Below are positions 7,968 to 17,026 of a stretch of DNA of 64,000 nt, piece after piece. Numbering within the stretch: the first letter of the stretch is position 1; every line of letters starts with the position of its first letter. The notes under the pieces are model-generated. The model worked only from the letters and a program-made list of their open reading frames with translations. It ran no database searches and had not been told where the DNA came from. The position numbers and the translations under genes are program-made. The stretch is from Marinospirillum sp. (GTDB lineage: Bacteria; Pseudomonadota; Gammaproteobacteria; Pseudomonadales; Halomonadaceae): contig NZ_JACUUA010000002.1 of NCBI RefSeq assembly GCF_014859565.1, forward strand, positions 1 through 64,000, written 5' to 3'.

Positions 7968-9733
7968 GGTGTTACCTCCCGTTTTGCAAAGGGCTGGAAG
8001 GGGTAACCTTCATCAGCCAGACTCCAGTTATAAAACTCGATCAGGTTCAGACGCAGGCCGTGAATGACCCCGCTGACCACGGTTAATACAAAATTGAGCA
8101 GATGACCCACCAGCAGGATCAGCATCTGTAGCAGCAAACCAATACCCGGCATGGCTGCACCTACATCAGCAGCCAGCTGGTTAAAGGTAATCGCCAGCGA
8201 GGCACTGGCTAGACCTAGCGCAAACAGACGCAGGTAGCTGAGAATATCGCCGAAAATTTTGGTGACATTGGTGAGTGCCAGCAGGCCGGAGACCAGGGTG
8301 CCAAGGCTGAGGCTGGATTTTGGTGCCGAGAAGAGCAACACCAACACCAACCCAAGACCAAAAATCACCCAGTGCAGTGTTGTGAAGCCGTAAATCCAGC
8401 CGATCAAAGCGATGAACACCGAAAGTGCCCAACCCACCGAGGAGAGACCTTGGCTGGATTTACGCCTGACCCAGGCCATCATCAGGTTGCCGAGAATCAG
8501 GTGTCCGGCACCAATACAGATGGACAGGGTCATCATCGAATCAAAGTCGTTGAGGTCGAGGATTTTTAATGAACCCAGCAACGGCAGCGGTGCGGAGGCA
8601 CCAAAATAACTGCCAACCAGCACACCCCAGAACACCCCGGCTCCAGTCAGTGCGGCACCCATGGCGCGCAGGCGGCGTCCGGTTTCGGTTTGTCCCATGG
8701 ATTTCCAGTACCAGAGCAGAATGGCCCCCAGCAGCAGTGAATAACCGGCATCCGACATGATAATGGCAAAAAAGCTGACAAAGGAGAAAAACACCACCCG
8801 TGATGGATCCCAGCTGCGGTAACCGGGGGTCTGGAAAAAATTGACCACTTCTTGTCCGCCACCCACCTTTTCCGGGTTTTCCAGCAGTGTAGGGGGCAGT
8901 TCTTCCATGTTGGGTTGTTCCAGCAGCAATACCAGCCCCTGTTGTGTGGCAAAACTTTGCAGTTGTTTCAGATCTCGTTCAGCAATCCAGCCCTGCAGGG
9001 CAAACAGCTCATCATAATCCTGGGTCTGATCAGCCACTTCGGCCAGCAGTGCCGCATCTTCGGTGTTGGCAATGTTGCGTTGTAACAGGTAAATCCAGCG
9101 AGTCAGGGCTTCACGCTGGGCTTCGGTGGCTTCCAGACTGATTTCTGACTCTTCCAGCTGTTCGCGCAGCTGGCTTAAAGGCACGTCACCGGTATGAGTA
9201 CGTGGCACCGGCATCAAATTGGCATCGGGTTCTGTTGCTGCAACCACCACTATGTAGGTGTGGCGGTTGTCCTGATGTACGGATATCCAGGGCAGCGTGG
9301 TGTGTTCCACTTCTTTCATCTTGAAGTTGGGCACCAGATAGAACCAGAATTTCTCATTACTCAGATGATCCGGATCGGGCAGGGAGAATTCACCCCAGGG
9401 TTCCAGATCCTTGATACGTTTTTGTAGAAAATCGCGCTGTTCACTCAAGGCAATACGTTCGCTGCGATTTTTATCCACCTCAAGCAGCACCTGTTTTAAG
9501 TTCAGCTGCTTGTCACGGGTGACCTGACGCCGTTTGTTCGGGCAGCTCAGCAGATACTGCAGTGAGCGCTTTAACAGCTCCGGATTAACGTCTTCCTCAG
9601 CAGCGGCACGCGACTCCACATCATGCAGTGGAATGATGTGCATCAAACCCAGTTGCTGCAGGGCATCCAGCGTTTGTAGCTTGTTCTGGGTCAACCCGAT
9701 CAGGGAGGCTTTTTCAAGCTGCAGAATACTCAT
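7955..9733 (-). CDS. atpI: V-type ATPase membrane subunit I (a subunit)
   Basis: This is a 592-residue protein with a soluble, coiled-coil-rich N-terminal half (residues 1 to ~300) and a C-terminal membrane half of about seven hydrophobic helices beginning near VVFFSFVSFFAIIMSDAGY. The C-terminal HGLRLNLIEFYNWS segment carries the essential stator arginine (HxxRL) that releases the ion from subunit K. It forms the half-channel and anchors the stator. The gene overlaps atpD by four bases and atpK by 13. The length is normal for the short bacterial form. Confidence 0.92.
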   Translation of the reverse strand: MSILQLEKASLIGLTQNKLQTLDALQQLGLMHIIPLHDVESRAAAEEDVNPELLKRSLQYLLSCPNKRRQVTRDKQLNLKQVLLEVDKNRSERIALSEQRDFLQKRIKDLEPWGEFSLPDPDHLSNEKFWFYLVPNFKMKEVEHTTLPWISVHQDNRHTYIVVVAATEPDANLMPVPRTHTGDVPLSQLREQLEESEISLEATEAQREALTRWIYLLQRNIANTEDAALLAEVADQTQDYDELFALQGWIAERDLKQLQSFATQQGLVLLLEQPNMEELPPTLLENPEKVGGGQEVVNFFQTPGYRSWDPSRVVFFSFVSFFAIIMSDAGYSLLLGAILLWYWKSMGQTETGRRLRAMGAALTGAGVFWGVLVGSYFGASAPLPLLGSLKILDLNDFDSMMTLSICIGAGHLILGNLMMAWVRRKSSQGLSSVGWALSVFIALIGWIYGFTTLHWVIFGLGLVLVLLFSAPKSSLSLGTLVSGLLALTNVTKIFGDILSYLRLFALGLASASLAITFNQLAADVGAAMPGIGLLLQMLILLVGHLLNFVLTVVSGVIHGLRLNLIEFYNWSLADEGYPFQPFAKREVTPWIT

Positions 9734-10335
9734 GCCTGACCTGCCTTGAGCCGTTTGTTTTTGGCAATTTTGGAGGTGACCACCCCGGCGCGTTCACTGT
9801 CCGACAGGGCAATACGAATCTTGCGGATGTTGCGTTCCGAGCGTGGAATCAGCACCTTGTCAAACAGGTTCAGGCGCTGGGTAGTTTTTTGCAGACCTTT
9901 TTCCAGCAGCTCCATGCGTTTGTTCAGTACCTGTTGATGCAGCTGTAACTCAGTGGCCTGAATCAGTAGCCGAGTCAGGTGATCCATCCAGTGATCAGTC
10001 GCCAGTAATGAATAGGGTTTGGCGACTAGCTTAAGGCTTCGGATTTCCGGCAGGCGTAAACCCACCAGATTAGCCTGAGCAATATCCAGTGTCTGGACTT
10101 CCACCAGTTCACTGGCATGACCGGAAAAATTGGACAACATCGGTAATTGTTCGCGGATTTCCCGCTGTAACTGGTTCAGTTGTTCATCACCGCTCAGCAG
10201 CAAGCGCCGTGTTGTAGCACGGGCAGCCAGTAGCTGTTTGCGTTTTAAATCCAGCGCCGGAACAAACTTCTTGTAGGCTTTGACCTTGCGGCCTTCCTTG
10301 TTCAGCGTGCTTTTGTTCAGTGCCAACTTACTCAC
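9730..10335 (-). CDS. atpD: V-type ATPase central stalk subunit D
   Basis: This is a 201-residue, basic, all-helical protein starting MSKLALNKSTLNKE with long N- and C-terminal helices that would pack as the central rotor shaft inside the A3B3 head. The family's RRVNALE-like C-terminal block appears as TQRLNLFDKVLIPR around residues 154-167. It lies 14 bases after atpB and overlaps atpI by four bases. The small subunit F that usually accompanies D in other V-ATPases is absent, as in the chlamydial-type operons. Confidence 0.88.
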   Translation of the reverse strand: MSKLALNKSTLNKEGRKVKAYKKFVPALDLKRKQLLAARATTRRLLLSGDEQLNQLQREIREQLPMLSNFSGHASELVEVQTLDIAQANLVGLRLPEIRSLKLVAKPYSLLATDHWMDHLTRLLIQATELQLHQQVLNKRMELLEKGLQKTTQRLNLFDKVLIPRSERNIRKIRIALSDSERAGVVTSKIAKNKRLKAGQA

Positions 10336-10349
10336 GGCAAAGACTCCTG

Positions 10350-11717
10350 TCAGGCGTTTTCAGTGGCAATCTGGTGCGGAAAATACTTGTCGATCAGGCT
10401 TTGTTTCATCAGCAGCTCTTCTTCACGGAAACACTCCGCCAGCGTTTGCCAGCCCAGATCCAGGGCTTCTTCCAGTGGCAGGCTGACATTGATGTCCATA
10501 AAGCGTGATTGAAACAGGCGACCGAACTTTAACACCCGCTCATCAAACTCACTGAGTTCAAACGACATGGCCTGTTTCTGCTCAGCATCCTGTGAAGCGG
10601 CATAAAAACGGATCAGGGTGTTCATGATCTGGCTGTGATCTTCACGGGTGACCTTACCAATCACGTGCTGTTTCAGACGCGAGAGTGAACCAAAGGGATC
10701 AATCACACCATTGTGCAGGTAAAACTGGCCTTCGGTGATATAACCGGTGTTGTCCGGTACTGGGTGAGTCACATCATCACCGGGCATGGTGGTCACCGAC
10801 AGGATGGTGACCGAACCGGCACCCTTGTAGTCACAGGCTTTTTCATAACGCCGTGCCAGTTGGGAATACAGGTCACCGATATAACCTCGGTTAGAGGGTA
10901 CGTGTTCCATCGAGATGCCCACTTCTTTCAGGGCATCAGCATAAGCGGTCATGTCGGTCAGCAGCACCAGCACTTTTTTGCCTTCACTGACGGCATAACG
11001 CTCAGCCACCGCCAGCGCCATATCCGGTACCAGCAGGGCTTCCACGGTGGGATCAGAACCCTGATGCACAAACATTACGGTACGTGCAGCTACACCGGCT
11101 TCTTCAAAGGTACGGCGGAAGAAATAGTAGTCGTCAAAAATCAGCCCGATGCCACCAAACACTACGATGTCAGCATCCGCCTGAGCACCAATACGAGCCA
11201 GCAACTGGTTGTAGGGTTCACCGGCCACCGAGAAAATGGGGATCTTCTGGCTTTCGACTAGACAGTTGAACACATCAATCATTGGCACATCCGTACGGAT
11301 CATGCGGGATGCCAGGATACGCCGGGATGGGTTAACGGTCGGGCCGTCGATTTCGATTTTTGGTTCTTCAGTCAGAGCCGGACCACCGTCAATCGGGTGA
11401 CCGGTGCCGGAAAAAGCACGTCCGAGAATATTGGGTGAAAAGGTGACTTCCATCGGGCGACCAAGAAAACGCACCACCGAATGGGTGGATAAGCCCTTGG
11501 TGCCAGAAAAAACCTGCAGTGAAACCTCCTCACCTTGCAGCAGGATCACCTGTGCAGTGCGGGGCAGTACATCCTGCATTTCGTCTTTGCTTTCGATGAG
11601 TGCCAGATCACCAAAACTGATCTGGGAGGCACCGGCTTCAGAGGCGGGAACGTGTACCTTGACGATGTCACCAACAATCTCAAGGATACGGGAATAACGG
11701 ATTAACAGCTGGGACAC
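10350..11717 (-). CDS. atpB: V-type ATPase regulatory subunit B
   Basis: This is a non-catalytic nucleotide-site subunit of the head. The body matches the family (SRILEIVGDIVKV near the start, GHPIDGGP, SVAGEPYNQLLARI in place of a Walker A motif, LTDMTAYADALKE). The GTG at 11717 is preferred because a GGAGG Shine-Dalgarno lies five bases upstream; an ATG at 11729 is possible but overlaps that Shine-Dalgarno and has none of its own. It is the first gene of the operon, facing pxpABC across about 200 bases that must hold both promoters. Usually B follows A; here it leads, and A comes seventh. Confidence 0.93.
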   Translation of the reverse strand: MSQLLIRYSRILEIVGDIVKVHVPASEAGASQISFGDLALIESKDEMQDVLPRTAQVILLQGEEVSLQVFSGTKGLSTHSVVRFLGRPMEVTFSPNILGRAFSGTGHPIDGGPALTEEPKIEIDGPTVNPSRRILASRMIRTDVPMIDVFNCLVESQKIPIFSVAGEPYNQLLARIGAQADADIVVFGGIGLIFDDYYFFRRTFEEAGVAARTVMFVHQGSDPTVEALLVPDMALAVAERYAVSEGKKVLVLLTDMTAYADALKEVGISMEHVPSNRGYIGDLYSQLARRYEKACDYKGAGSVTILSVTTMPGDDVTHPVPDNTGYITEGQFYLHNGVIDPFGSLSRLKQHVIGKVTREDHSQIMNTLIRFYAASQDAEQKQAMSFELSEFDERVLKFGRLFQSRFMDINVSLPLEEALDLGWQTLAECFREEELLMKQSLIDKYFPHQIATENA

Positions 11718-11782
11718 ATCCACCTCCATGCAGAGCAATTAATGTTGCTGTTGTAATCTTCTTTATGCTGATTTGCAAGAGG

Positions 11783-11814
11783 AATCATTGAATCATGGGT
11801 CACGATTCATGATT
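11783..11814. promoter_or_regulatory. Operator-like dyad between V-ATPase and pxpABC operons
   Basis: The arms AATCATTGAATC and GATTCATGATT form a near-perfect inverted repeat (one extra T in the left arm) around the spacer ATGGGTCAC. It is nearly central in the 200-base intergenic region between the divergent operons, so a bound dimeric regulator could affect either. No protein candidate is encoded next to it. No confident -35/-10 pair was assigned on either side. Confidence 0.33.
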
Positions 11815-11931
11815 GCCTGTCTTGCCGTCAGAATCCAATCCAACAAGGGCTTCAGGTTAAGATCAACAGATGAAGCTTTTGGGTCAGTCGTGTTATGTTT
11901 TATTGCAACTTAACAACAAGATCAAAAAACC

Positions 11932-12654
11932 ATGCTTATCAATGCCGATGTAGGTGAAAGTTTCGGTGCCTGGCCAATGGGGCAGGATGAACTGCTGATG
12001 CCCTGGCTGGATCAGGCCAGTATTGCTTGTGGTTTTCATGCCGGTGACCCGGATGTGATGGCAGCGACTGTAAAGCTGGCATTAGAGCAGGGCGTGGAGA
12101 TGGGTGCTCATCCCTCGTATCCCGATCTGCAGGGATTTGGGCGGCGCTCCATGCAGCTGCCCCCGGATGAAGTGCAACACCTGCTTCTGTATCAGGTGGG
12201 AGCCTTGCAGGCGATTGCTCAGGCAGAAGGTGGCAGTATCCGTTATGTAAAACCCCACGGTGCGCTGTACAACGATATGTTGCGAGATCCCCATCTGCTG
12301 GATGCCGTGATGCAGGCCGTGGCACGGCTGAATCAGCATCAACAACACCCGCTTAAACTCATGTTGCTGGCGCGTGCGGATAACTCAGCGGTGATCCACA
12401 AGGCCACTGAATATGAGTTGCCACTTTATTTTGAAGCTTTTGCCGATCGGGCTTATACCCCAGAGGGTTTGTTGATGCCACGCAACCAGGCCGGAGCCGT
12501 GTTGCATGATTTGCCAGCCATTCAGGCGCAGGCACAGCAGTTATTACGAGGGCAGCCAGTCAAAGCCGACAGCCTGTGTGTACACGGTGATCATCCGCGT
12601 GCCGTGGAGATTGCCGAAACCCTGTTCCGGTTGGTTAAACACCATGCAATATAA
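11932..12654 (+). CDS. pxpA: 5-oxoprolinase subunit PxpA
   Basis: This is a 240-residue LamB/YcsF family protein. N-terminal INADVGESFG, IACGFHAGDP, GAHPSYPD and VKPHGALYN motifs are all present; these line the metal-dependent active site. With PxpB and PxpC it forms the prokaryotic ATP-dependent 5-oxoprolinase that returns damaged glutamine/glutamate cyclisation product (pyroglutamate) to glutamate in the cytoplasm. It is the first gene of a three-gene operon and overlaps pxpB by 11 bases. The Shine-Dalgarno in front of the ATG is weak (AAGATC at distance). Confidence 0.95.
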   Translation: MLINADVGESFGAWPMGQDELLMPWLDQASIACGFHAGDPDVMAATVKLALEQGVEMGAHPSYPDLQGFGRRSMQLPPDEVQHLLLYQVGALQAIAQAEGGSIRYVKPHGALYNDMLRDPHLLDAVMQAVARLNQHQQHPLKLMLLARADNSAVIHKATEYELPLYFEAFADRAYTPEGLLMPRNQAGAVLHDLPAIQAQAQQLLRGQPVKADSLCVHGDHPRAVEIAETLFRLVKHHAI

Positions 12655-13351
12655 GCTCTACCGTGCTGGTTTAAGCGGGGTATTGCTGGTGCTGGCGGAT
12701 CAGGTTACACCGGGACTGTCACAACAACTGCGCCAGCTGCGTGAGTACCTGCTGGAGCAGTTGGCCGATATCCAACCGCAACTGACACCTTCTTACACCA
12801 GCCTGTTGCTGGAATATGATCTGCTGCAAACGGATCATCAAAGCTTGCTGGACAGACTGGAAACCCTGCTGGTGGATTGGTTGCCACCACCATCCACATT
12901 ACAGGATGCTCCACTGGTTCAGTTGCCAGTGTTTTATGACCCGCAGGTCGGACCGGATTTACAACGGGTTGCCAGTGCTTGCAACTTGTCGATTGATGAA
13001 GTGATCCAGCTGCATTCATCCTTGGATTATGAAGTCTGTGCACTGGGATTTGCGCCGGGTTTTGCTTACCTGTCTTTAACACCGCCGGCTTTATCCATGC
13101 CGCGCCTGGGTCAGCCCCGAGCGGTAGTACCCGCCGGTAGTGTGGCATTGGCGGATCGTCAGACGGCAGTTTACCCACAGGACACACCCGGCGGCTGGAA
13201 TCTGCTGGGCAGAACCCCCGTTAAACTTTTTGATCGAATGCGGGACTCGCCCAGTCTGTTGCAACCCGGTCAGCGGGTGCAGTTTGTGCCGATTGATCAG
13301 GCCGAATTTTTACGTCTGGGTGGCTCGCTGACACAGGTACAACAGCCATGA
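12644..13351 (+). CDS. pxpB: 5-oxoprolinase subunit PxpB (KipI family)
   Basis: This is a 235-residue protein of the carboxyltransferase/allophanate hydrolase subunit 1 (KipI) family, recognised from VCALGFAPGFAYLS and MPRLGQPRAVVPAGSVALAD near residues 125-170 and the TPGGWNLLGRTP motif. ATG 12644 was chosen over upstream starts because it gives the standard N-terminus and an 11-base overlap with pxpA. It forms the ATP-dependent 5-oxoprolinase with its neighbours. The Bacillus relative KipI also inhibits a sporulation kinase, which is not relevant to this organism. Confidence 0.94.
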   Translation: MQYKLYRAGLSGVLLVLADQVTPGLSQQLRQLREYLLEQLADIQPQLTPSYTSLLLEYDLLQTDHQSLLDRLETLLVDWLPPPSTLQDAPLVQLPVFYDPQVGPDLQRVASACNLSIDEVIQLHSSLDYEVCALGFAPGFAYLSLTPPALSMPRLGQPRAVVPAGSVALADRQTAVYPQDTPGGWNLLGRTPVKLFDRMRDSPSLLQPGQRVQFVPIDQAEFLRLGGSLTQVQQP

Positions 13352-14304
13352 GTTTTACCGGGGTTCGGGTGCTCAAGGGTGGTGTGCTGACACTGGTGGA
13401 AGATGCCGGACGCTGGGGGGTGTCGCATCTGGGATTAACTCAGGGTGGGGTGATGGATCGCCATGCCTGGGCTTGGGGTAATCGTTTGCTGGATAACCCC
13501 TGGGGCACAGCAGCACTGGAAATCACCCTGGGTGGTTTACAACTGGAGTTTTTGCAGTCGACCTGGTGTGCATTAACCGGTGCAGACATGCAGGCACAAG
13601 TGGATGGATTGCCGCAGGGCAACTGGCAGTCTTTTTATGTGCAAGCAGGCAGCCGACTGGAGCTGGGTTTTGCCCGTACTGGTATGAGAGCTTATCTGGC
13701 GGTGGCTGGTGGTTGGCAGACGCCGGTTGGACTGGGTGGCAGTCGCAGCAGTGTACAACGGGAAATGCTGGGTGGTCAGGATGGCCTGGGTAGTGCCTTG
13801 CAGGCTGGCGATCTGTTGCCTTTGCAAGGTATTGCCGCTCATACTTTGCATCGCCGTGCTGTACCGGATGACTGGTTGCCAGATTATTCCCTGCCGTTAA
13901 CCCTGGGTGTGATTGAAGGGTATCAAGCTGAGCAGCTGGGTGCTGCTTTCCGCAAGGCTTTTTATCAAACCGACTGGCGACTGACTGCGGCCAGTAGTCG
14001 CATGGCAAGTTTGTTCGAGCCGGATGATGAACTGCCAGAGCTGCTGAGGCAGGCTACCTCACCTCTGGTTTCAGAAGCACTGGTGGCAGGCAGTATTCAG
14101 CTGTTACCCAGCGGTTTGCCGGTGGTGGTGATGGCTGAACGTCAAACTCTGGGTGGTTATCCCAAAATAGGTGCGGTTTGCCCGATGGATCTGGATCAGC
14201 TGGCGCAGCAGGTTCCCGGCAGTTGTATTTGTTTTAAGCCGGTTGACCCGATGGATGCAGGGCGCAGAGAAAAAGCTTTTTTGCAGTTTTTTCGTTCTGG
14301 TTGA
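13348..14304 (+). CDS. pxpC: 5-oxoprolinase subunit PxpC (KipA family)
   Basis: This is a 318-residue protein of the KipA / allophanate hydrolase subunit 2 family. Signature segments are LVEDAGRWGVSHLGLTQGGVMD at the N-terminus, NRLLDNPWGTAALEIT, and ERQTLGGYPKIGAVCPMDLDQLAQ at the C-terminus. It overlaps pxpB by four bases (ATGA) and completes the PxpABC enzyme. The order A-B-C differs from E. coli (B-C-A). No terminator hairpin follows; the next gene has its own promoter-like sequence about 50 bases downstream. Confidence 0.94.
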   Translation: MSFTGVRVLKGGVLTLVEDAGRWGVSHLGLTQGGVMDRHAWAWGNRLLDNPWGTAALEITLGGLQLEFLQSTWCALTGADMQAQVDGLPQGNWQSFYVQAGSRLELGFARTGMRAYLAVAGGWQTPVGLGGSRSSVQREMLGGQDGLGSALQAGDLLPLQGIAAHTLHRRAVPDDWLPDYSLPLTLGVIEGYQAEQLGAAFRKAFYQTDWRLTAASSRMASLFEPDDELPELLRQATSPLVSEALVAGSIQLLPSGLPVVVMAERQTLGGYPKIGAVCPMDLDQLAQQVPGSCICFKPVDPMDAGRREKAFLQFFRSG

Positions 14305-14351
14305 TACCAAAGGTCAGCACGTAGATGGTTACGAAGCAGGAGTTTCTTGGG

Positions 14352-14357
14352 TATAAT
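14352..14357 (+). promoter_or_regulatory. Candidate -10 element (TATAAT) of the cytochrome c5 gene
   Basis: A perfect TATAAT lies 106 bases upstream of the chosen start. A weak -35 (TTACGA) is 17 bases further upstream. The spacing is ideal but the -35 is a poor match, so an activator may be involved. Confidence 0.42.
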
Positions 14358-14463
14358 CGCCCGACTAAATTTTTCCGCTTGATTTTAAAATAGACAGGCT
14401 CCCATCGGTTAAGGCTTAACAGCCTGGCTCGGTTGGCCTGAAACCAGACTAGAGGTGGTGAGA

Positions 14464-14901
14464 GTGAAACAGAGAATTCAGGTGTCCCGCATCCTGGCTG
14501 CTGCAGCCGTTCTGGGTTTTGGTGTGCTGATGGCGCTGCAGGTGCAGGCACGTAATGCAACTCCCGAACAAATTGCTGAGCGTCTTAAGCCTTCCGGCGA
14601 ATTGTGCCTGCAAGGTATGGATTGTGGTGGTGTAGCTGCTGCACCTGTGGCTGCCGGCCCCAAGTCCGGTGATCAGGTGTACAACAGCGTTTGTATGGCT
14701 TGTCACAATACCGGTGCAGCCGGTGCGCCTAAAAAGGGTGACGTCGCTGCCTGGAGTACACGTCTGGCTCAGGGTGTGGACACACTTTATGATCATTCTC
14801 TGAACGGTATCCGTGGTATGCCTGCTAAGGGTGGCAACCCGAATCTTTCTGATGCAGAAGTTAAGGCAGCAGTGGATTACCTGATTGAAGCCAGCCGTTA
14901 A
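14464..14901 (+). CDS. Cytochrome c5 family protein
   Basis: This is a 145-residue periplasmic cytochrome with a signal peptide (residues 1-29) ending in ALQVQA. One haem site is visible, Cys77-x2-Cys80-His81 (CMACH), with the GIRGMPAKGGNPNLSD segment supplying the axial methionine. Two further cysteines (48 and 54) lie between the signal peptide and the haem domain and could form a disulfide. GTG 14464 was chosen because AGAGGTGG lies five bases upstream; in-frame GTGs at 14455 and 14458 fall inside that Shine-Dalgarno. The gene is monocistronic and ends in a strong terminator. Confidence 0.88.
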   Translation: MKQRIQVSRILAAAAVLGFGVLMALQVQARNATPEQIAERLKPSGELCLQGMDCGGVAAAPVAAGPKSGDQVYNSVCMACHNTGAAGAPKKGDVAAWSTRLAQGVDTLYDHSLNGIRGMPAKGGNPNLSDAEVKAAVDYLIEASR

Positions 14902-14915
14902 TCACGCCTGAGCAA

Positions 14916-14957
14916 TAAAAAAGGCGGTTGCCGGATTTTTTCGGCGCCGCCTTTTTT
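14916..14957. terminator. Bidirectional terminator between cytochrome c5 and rep
   Basis: AAAAAAGGCGG and CCGCCTTTTTT form a GC-rich stem around a ~19-base loop with A and T tracts on both sides. It serves the cytochrome gene from the left and rep from the right. Confidence 0.85.
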
Positions 14958-14974
14958 GTGCCAGCACAAACGGT

Positions 14975-17011
14975 TCAGCTGTTCAGCATGGCTTTTAAAG
15001 CACTGATCCTGTCTTTCTTGCGCTGTTGTTTGTCTTCCACTGTTTCTTCTTCCACATTACGGCCTTCCCACTTCAGATCCTCCTGCGGCAGTTCATCCAG
15101 AAAACGGCTGGGGGTGGAGTTGAGCATTTCCCCATAGGTTTTGCGCTGTTTGGTGAGTGTCAGCGTCAGTTGTTGTTGTGCGCGGGTGATGCCTACATAG
15201 GCCAGTCGCCGTTCTTCTTGAATGGTGTCGGCTTCAATGCTGTTGCGATGTGGCAGCAGTTCTTCTTCCATGCCCATCAGGAACACCTGTGGAAACTCCA
15301 GCCCCTTGGAGGCGTGCAGGGTTAGTAGTTGCACCTTGTCGGAGTCATCCTCTTCTTCCTGTTGTTCCAGTAAATCACGCAACACCAGTCGGGCAATGGC
15401 TTCTCGGATACCAGCCTGGTCGTCTTCTTGCTGCATTCTTTTCAGGGTTTCTGCCAGCGAGTCAATCAATACCCAGATGTTGGCATAACGCCTTTCTGCC
15501 ACTGTAGGCGAGCTGGCATTCTGGTGCAGCCAGGCTTCGTAATCCATGTCGCGGATCATTTCACCGATGGCTGCTATGGGGTCGTCTGTTTCACAACGGC
15601 GGATGATGCCATCCAGCCAGTGGGTGAAACGTCGCAGTCGCTCCACCTGATTTTCTTTCAGGTATTGTTCCAGCCCCAGTTCATGGCAGGCAGCAAACAA
15701 GCTGACACCCCGATCCTTGGCATAAATAGCCAGTTTTTCCAGAATCGCCGGGCCGATCTCCCGGCGCGGAATATTGATGATGCGCAAAAAAGCATTGTCG
15801 TCAGATGGGTTAATCAGCAGACGCAGATAACCCATGATGTCCTTGATTTCGTTGCGGGCAAAAAAGCTGGTACCACCACTGATCTTGTAGGGAATCTGAA
15901 AAGCCTGCAGTTTGATTTCCAGAATCCGTGACTGGAAGTTACCCCGGTAAAGGATGGCAAAATCTTTCCAGTGCACCCGCTCCTTAATACGGCGGGTCAT
16001 GATTTCCGCAGCAATACGCTCCGCTTCGGCTTCTTCGTTGGGGCATTCAATCACCCGGATGGGATCACCATACCCCAGCTGGCTCCAGAGGTTTTTTTCG
16101 TGCAGGTGTGGATTATTGGCAATCAGCTGGTTGGCCGCTTTAAGAATACGCCCGGTGGAGCGGTAGTTTTGTTCCAGTTTGATGATTTTTAAATTGGGGA
16201 AGTCATCACCCAGCTGAATCAGGTTTTCCGGTCGGGCACCGCGCCAAGCATAAATGGACTGGTCATCATCCCCCACCACAGTAAAGGTTTTGCGCAGGTT
16301 GGTCAGGAGTTTCACCAGCCGATACTGGCTGATGTTGGTGTCCTGATATTCATCCACCAGCAGGTAATGCATCCGGTGTTGCCACTTTTCCAGTACTTCG
16401 GGCTGCTGCTGAAACAACAGCACCGGCAGGCGGATCAGGTCATCAAAATCCACCGCATTATAAGCACGCAGGTGGCGGTTATAGTGCTCATACACCTGTG
16501 CTGCCAGACGAGCAGAAGGGTTTTCCTCTGATGCCTGTGCCGCCATTTCCGGCTCCACCAGATCATTTTTCCAGTTGGAGATCAGATGCTGCACCTGATT
16601 GATAATGTCGGCATCCACCTGAGCATCCTTGTGCATCAGATCACGGATCAGGGCTTTGGTGTCTTCGGTGTCAAACAGGGAAAAACCGCTTTTATAACCC
16701 AGGTGTTTCACTTCCTTGCGGATGATGTCCAGCCCCAGTGAGTGGAAGGTGGATACAGTCAGCCCTTTGGCTTCTTCTCGACTGAGCATTTTACCGACCC
16801 GCTCACGCATTTCACGGGCTGCTTTGTTGGTGAAGGTGACAGCGCAGATGTGACGCGCGGCCATGCCCCGCTCACGAATCAGGTAGGCAATTTTGCTGGT
16901 GATGACACTGGTTTTGCCGGAACCGGCACCGGCCAGTACCAGTAGTGGGCTATCCACCTGCTGTACGGCTTCCTGTTGATGATCATTCAGTCGGGCAAGA
17001 ATTTTCTGCAT
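14975..17011 (-). CDS. rep: ATP-dependent DNA helicase Rep
   Basis: This is a 678-residue superfamily 1A 3'-5' helicase, close to the 673 residues of E. coli Rep. Walker A AGAGSGKT is at residues 27-34, and motif II VDEYQDTN, motif III GDDDQSIYAWRGA, motif IV QNYRSTGRIL, VQLLTLHASKGLEFP and VGITRAQQQL follow in order. It acts at replication forks, removing proteins ahead of the replisome and helping restart. It lies 15 bases downstream of trmL on the same strand and is probably the last gene of the ntrBC-trmL-rep run. UvrD and PcrA are the alternatives; length and sequence favour Rep. Confidence 0.92.
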   Translation of the reverse strand: MQKILARLNDHQQEAVQQVDSPLLVLAGAGSGKTSVITSKIAYLIRERGMAARHICAVTFTNKAAREMRERVGKMLSREEAKGLTVSTFHSLGLDIIRKEVKHLGYKSGFSLFDTEDTKALIRDLMHKDAQVDADIINQVQHLISNWKNDLVEPEMAAQASEENPSARLAAQVYEHYNRHLRAYNAVDFDDLIRLPVLLFQQQPEVLEKWQHRMHYLLVDEYQDTNISQYRLVKLLTNLRKTFTVVGDDDQSIYAWRGARPENLIQLGDDFPNLKIIKLEQNYRSTGRILKAANQLIANNPHLHEKNLWSQLGYGDPIRVIECPNEEAEAERIAAEIMTRRIKERVHWKDFAILYRGNFQSRILEIKLQAFQIPYKISGGTSFFARNEIKDIMGYLRLLINPSDDNAFLRIINIPRREIGPAILEKLAIYAKDRGVSLFAACHELGLEQYLKENQVERLRRFTHWLDGIIRRCETDDPIAAIGEMIRDMDYEAWLHQNASSPTVAERRYANIWVLIDSLAETLKRMQQEDDQAGIREAIARLVLRDLLEQQEEEDDSDKVQLLTLHASKGLEFPQVFLMGMEEELLPHRNSIEADTIQEERRLAYVGITRAQQQLTLTLTKQRKTYGEMLNSTPSRFLDELPQEDLKWEGRNVEEETVEDKQQRKKDRISALKAMLNS

Positions 17012-17026
17012 GGGGGCATCAAGCGC

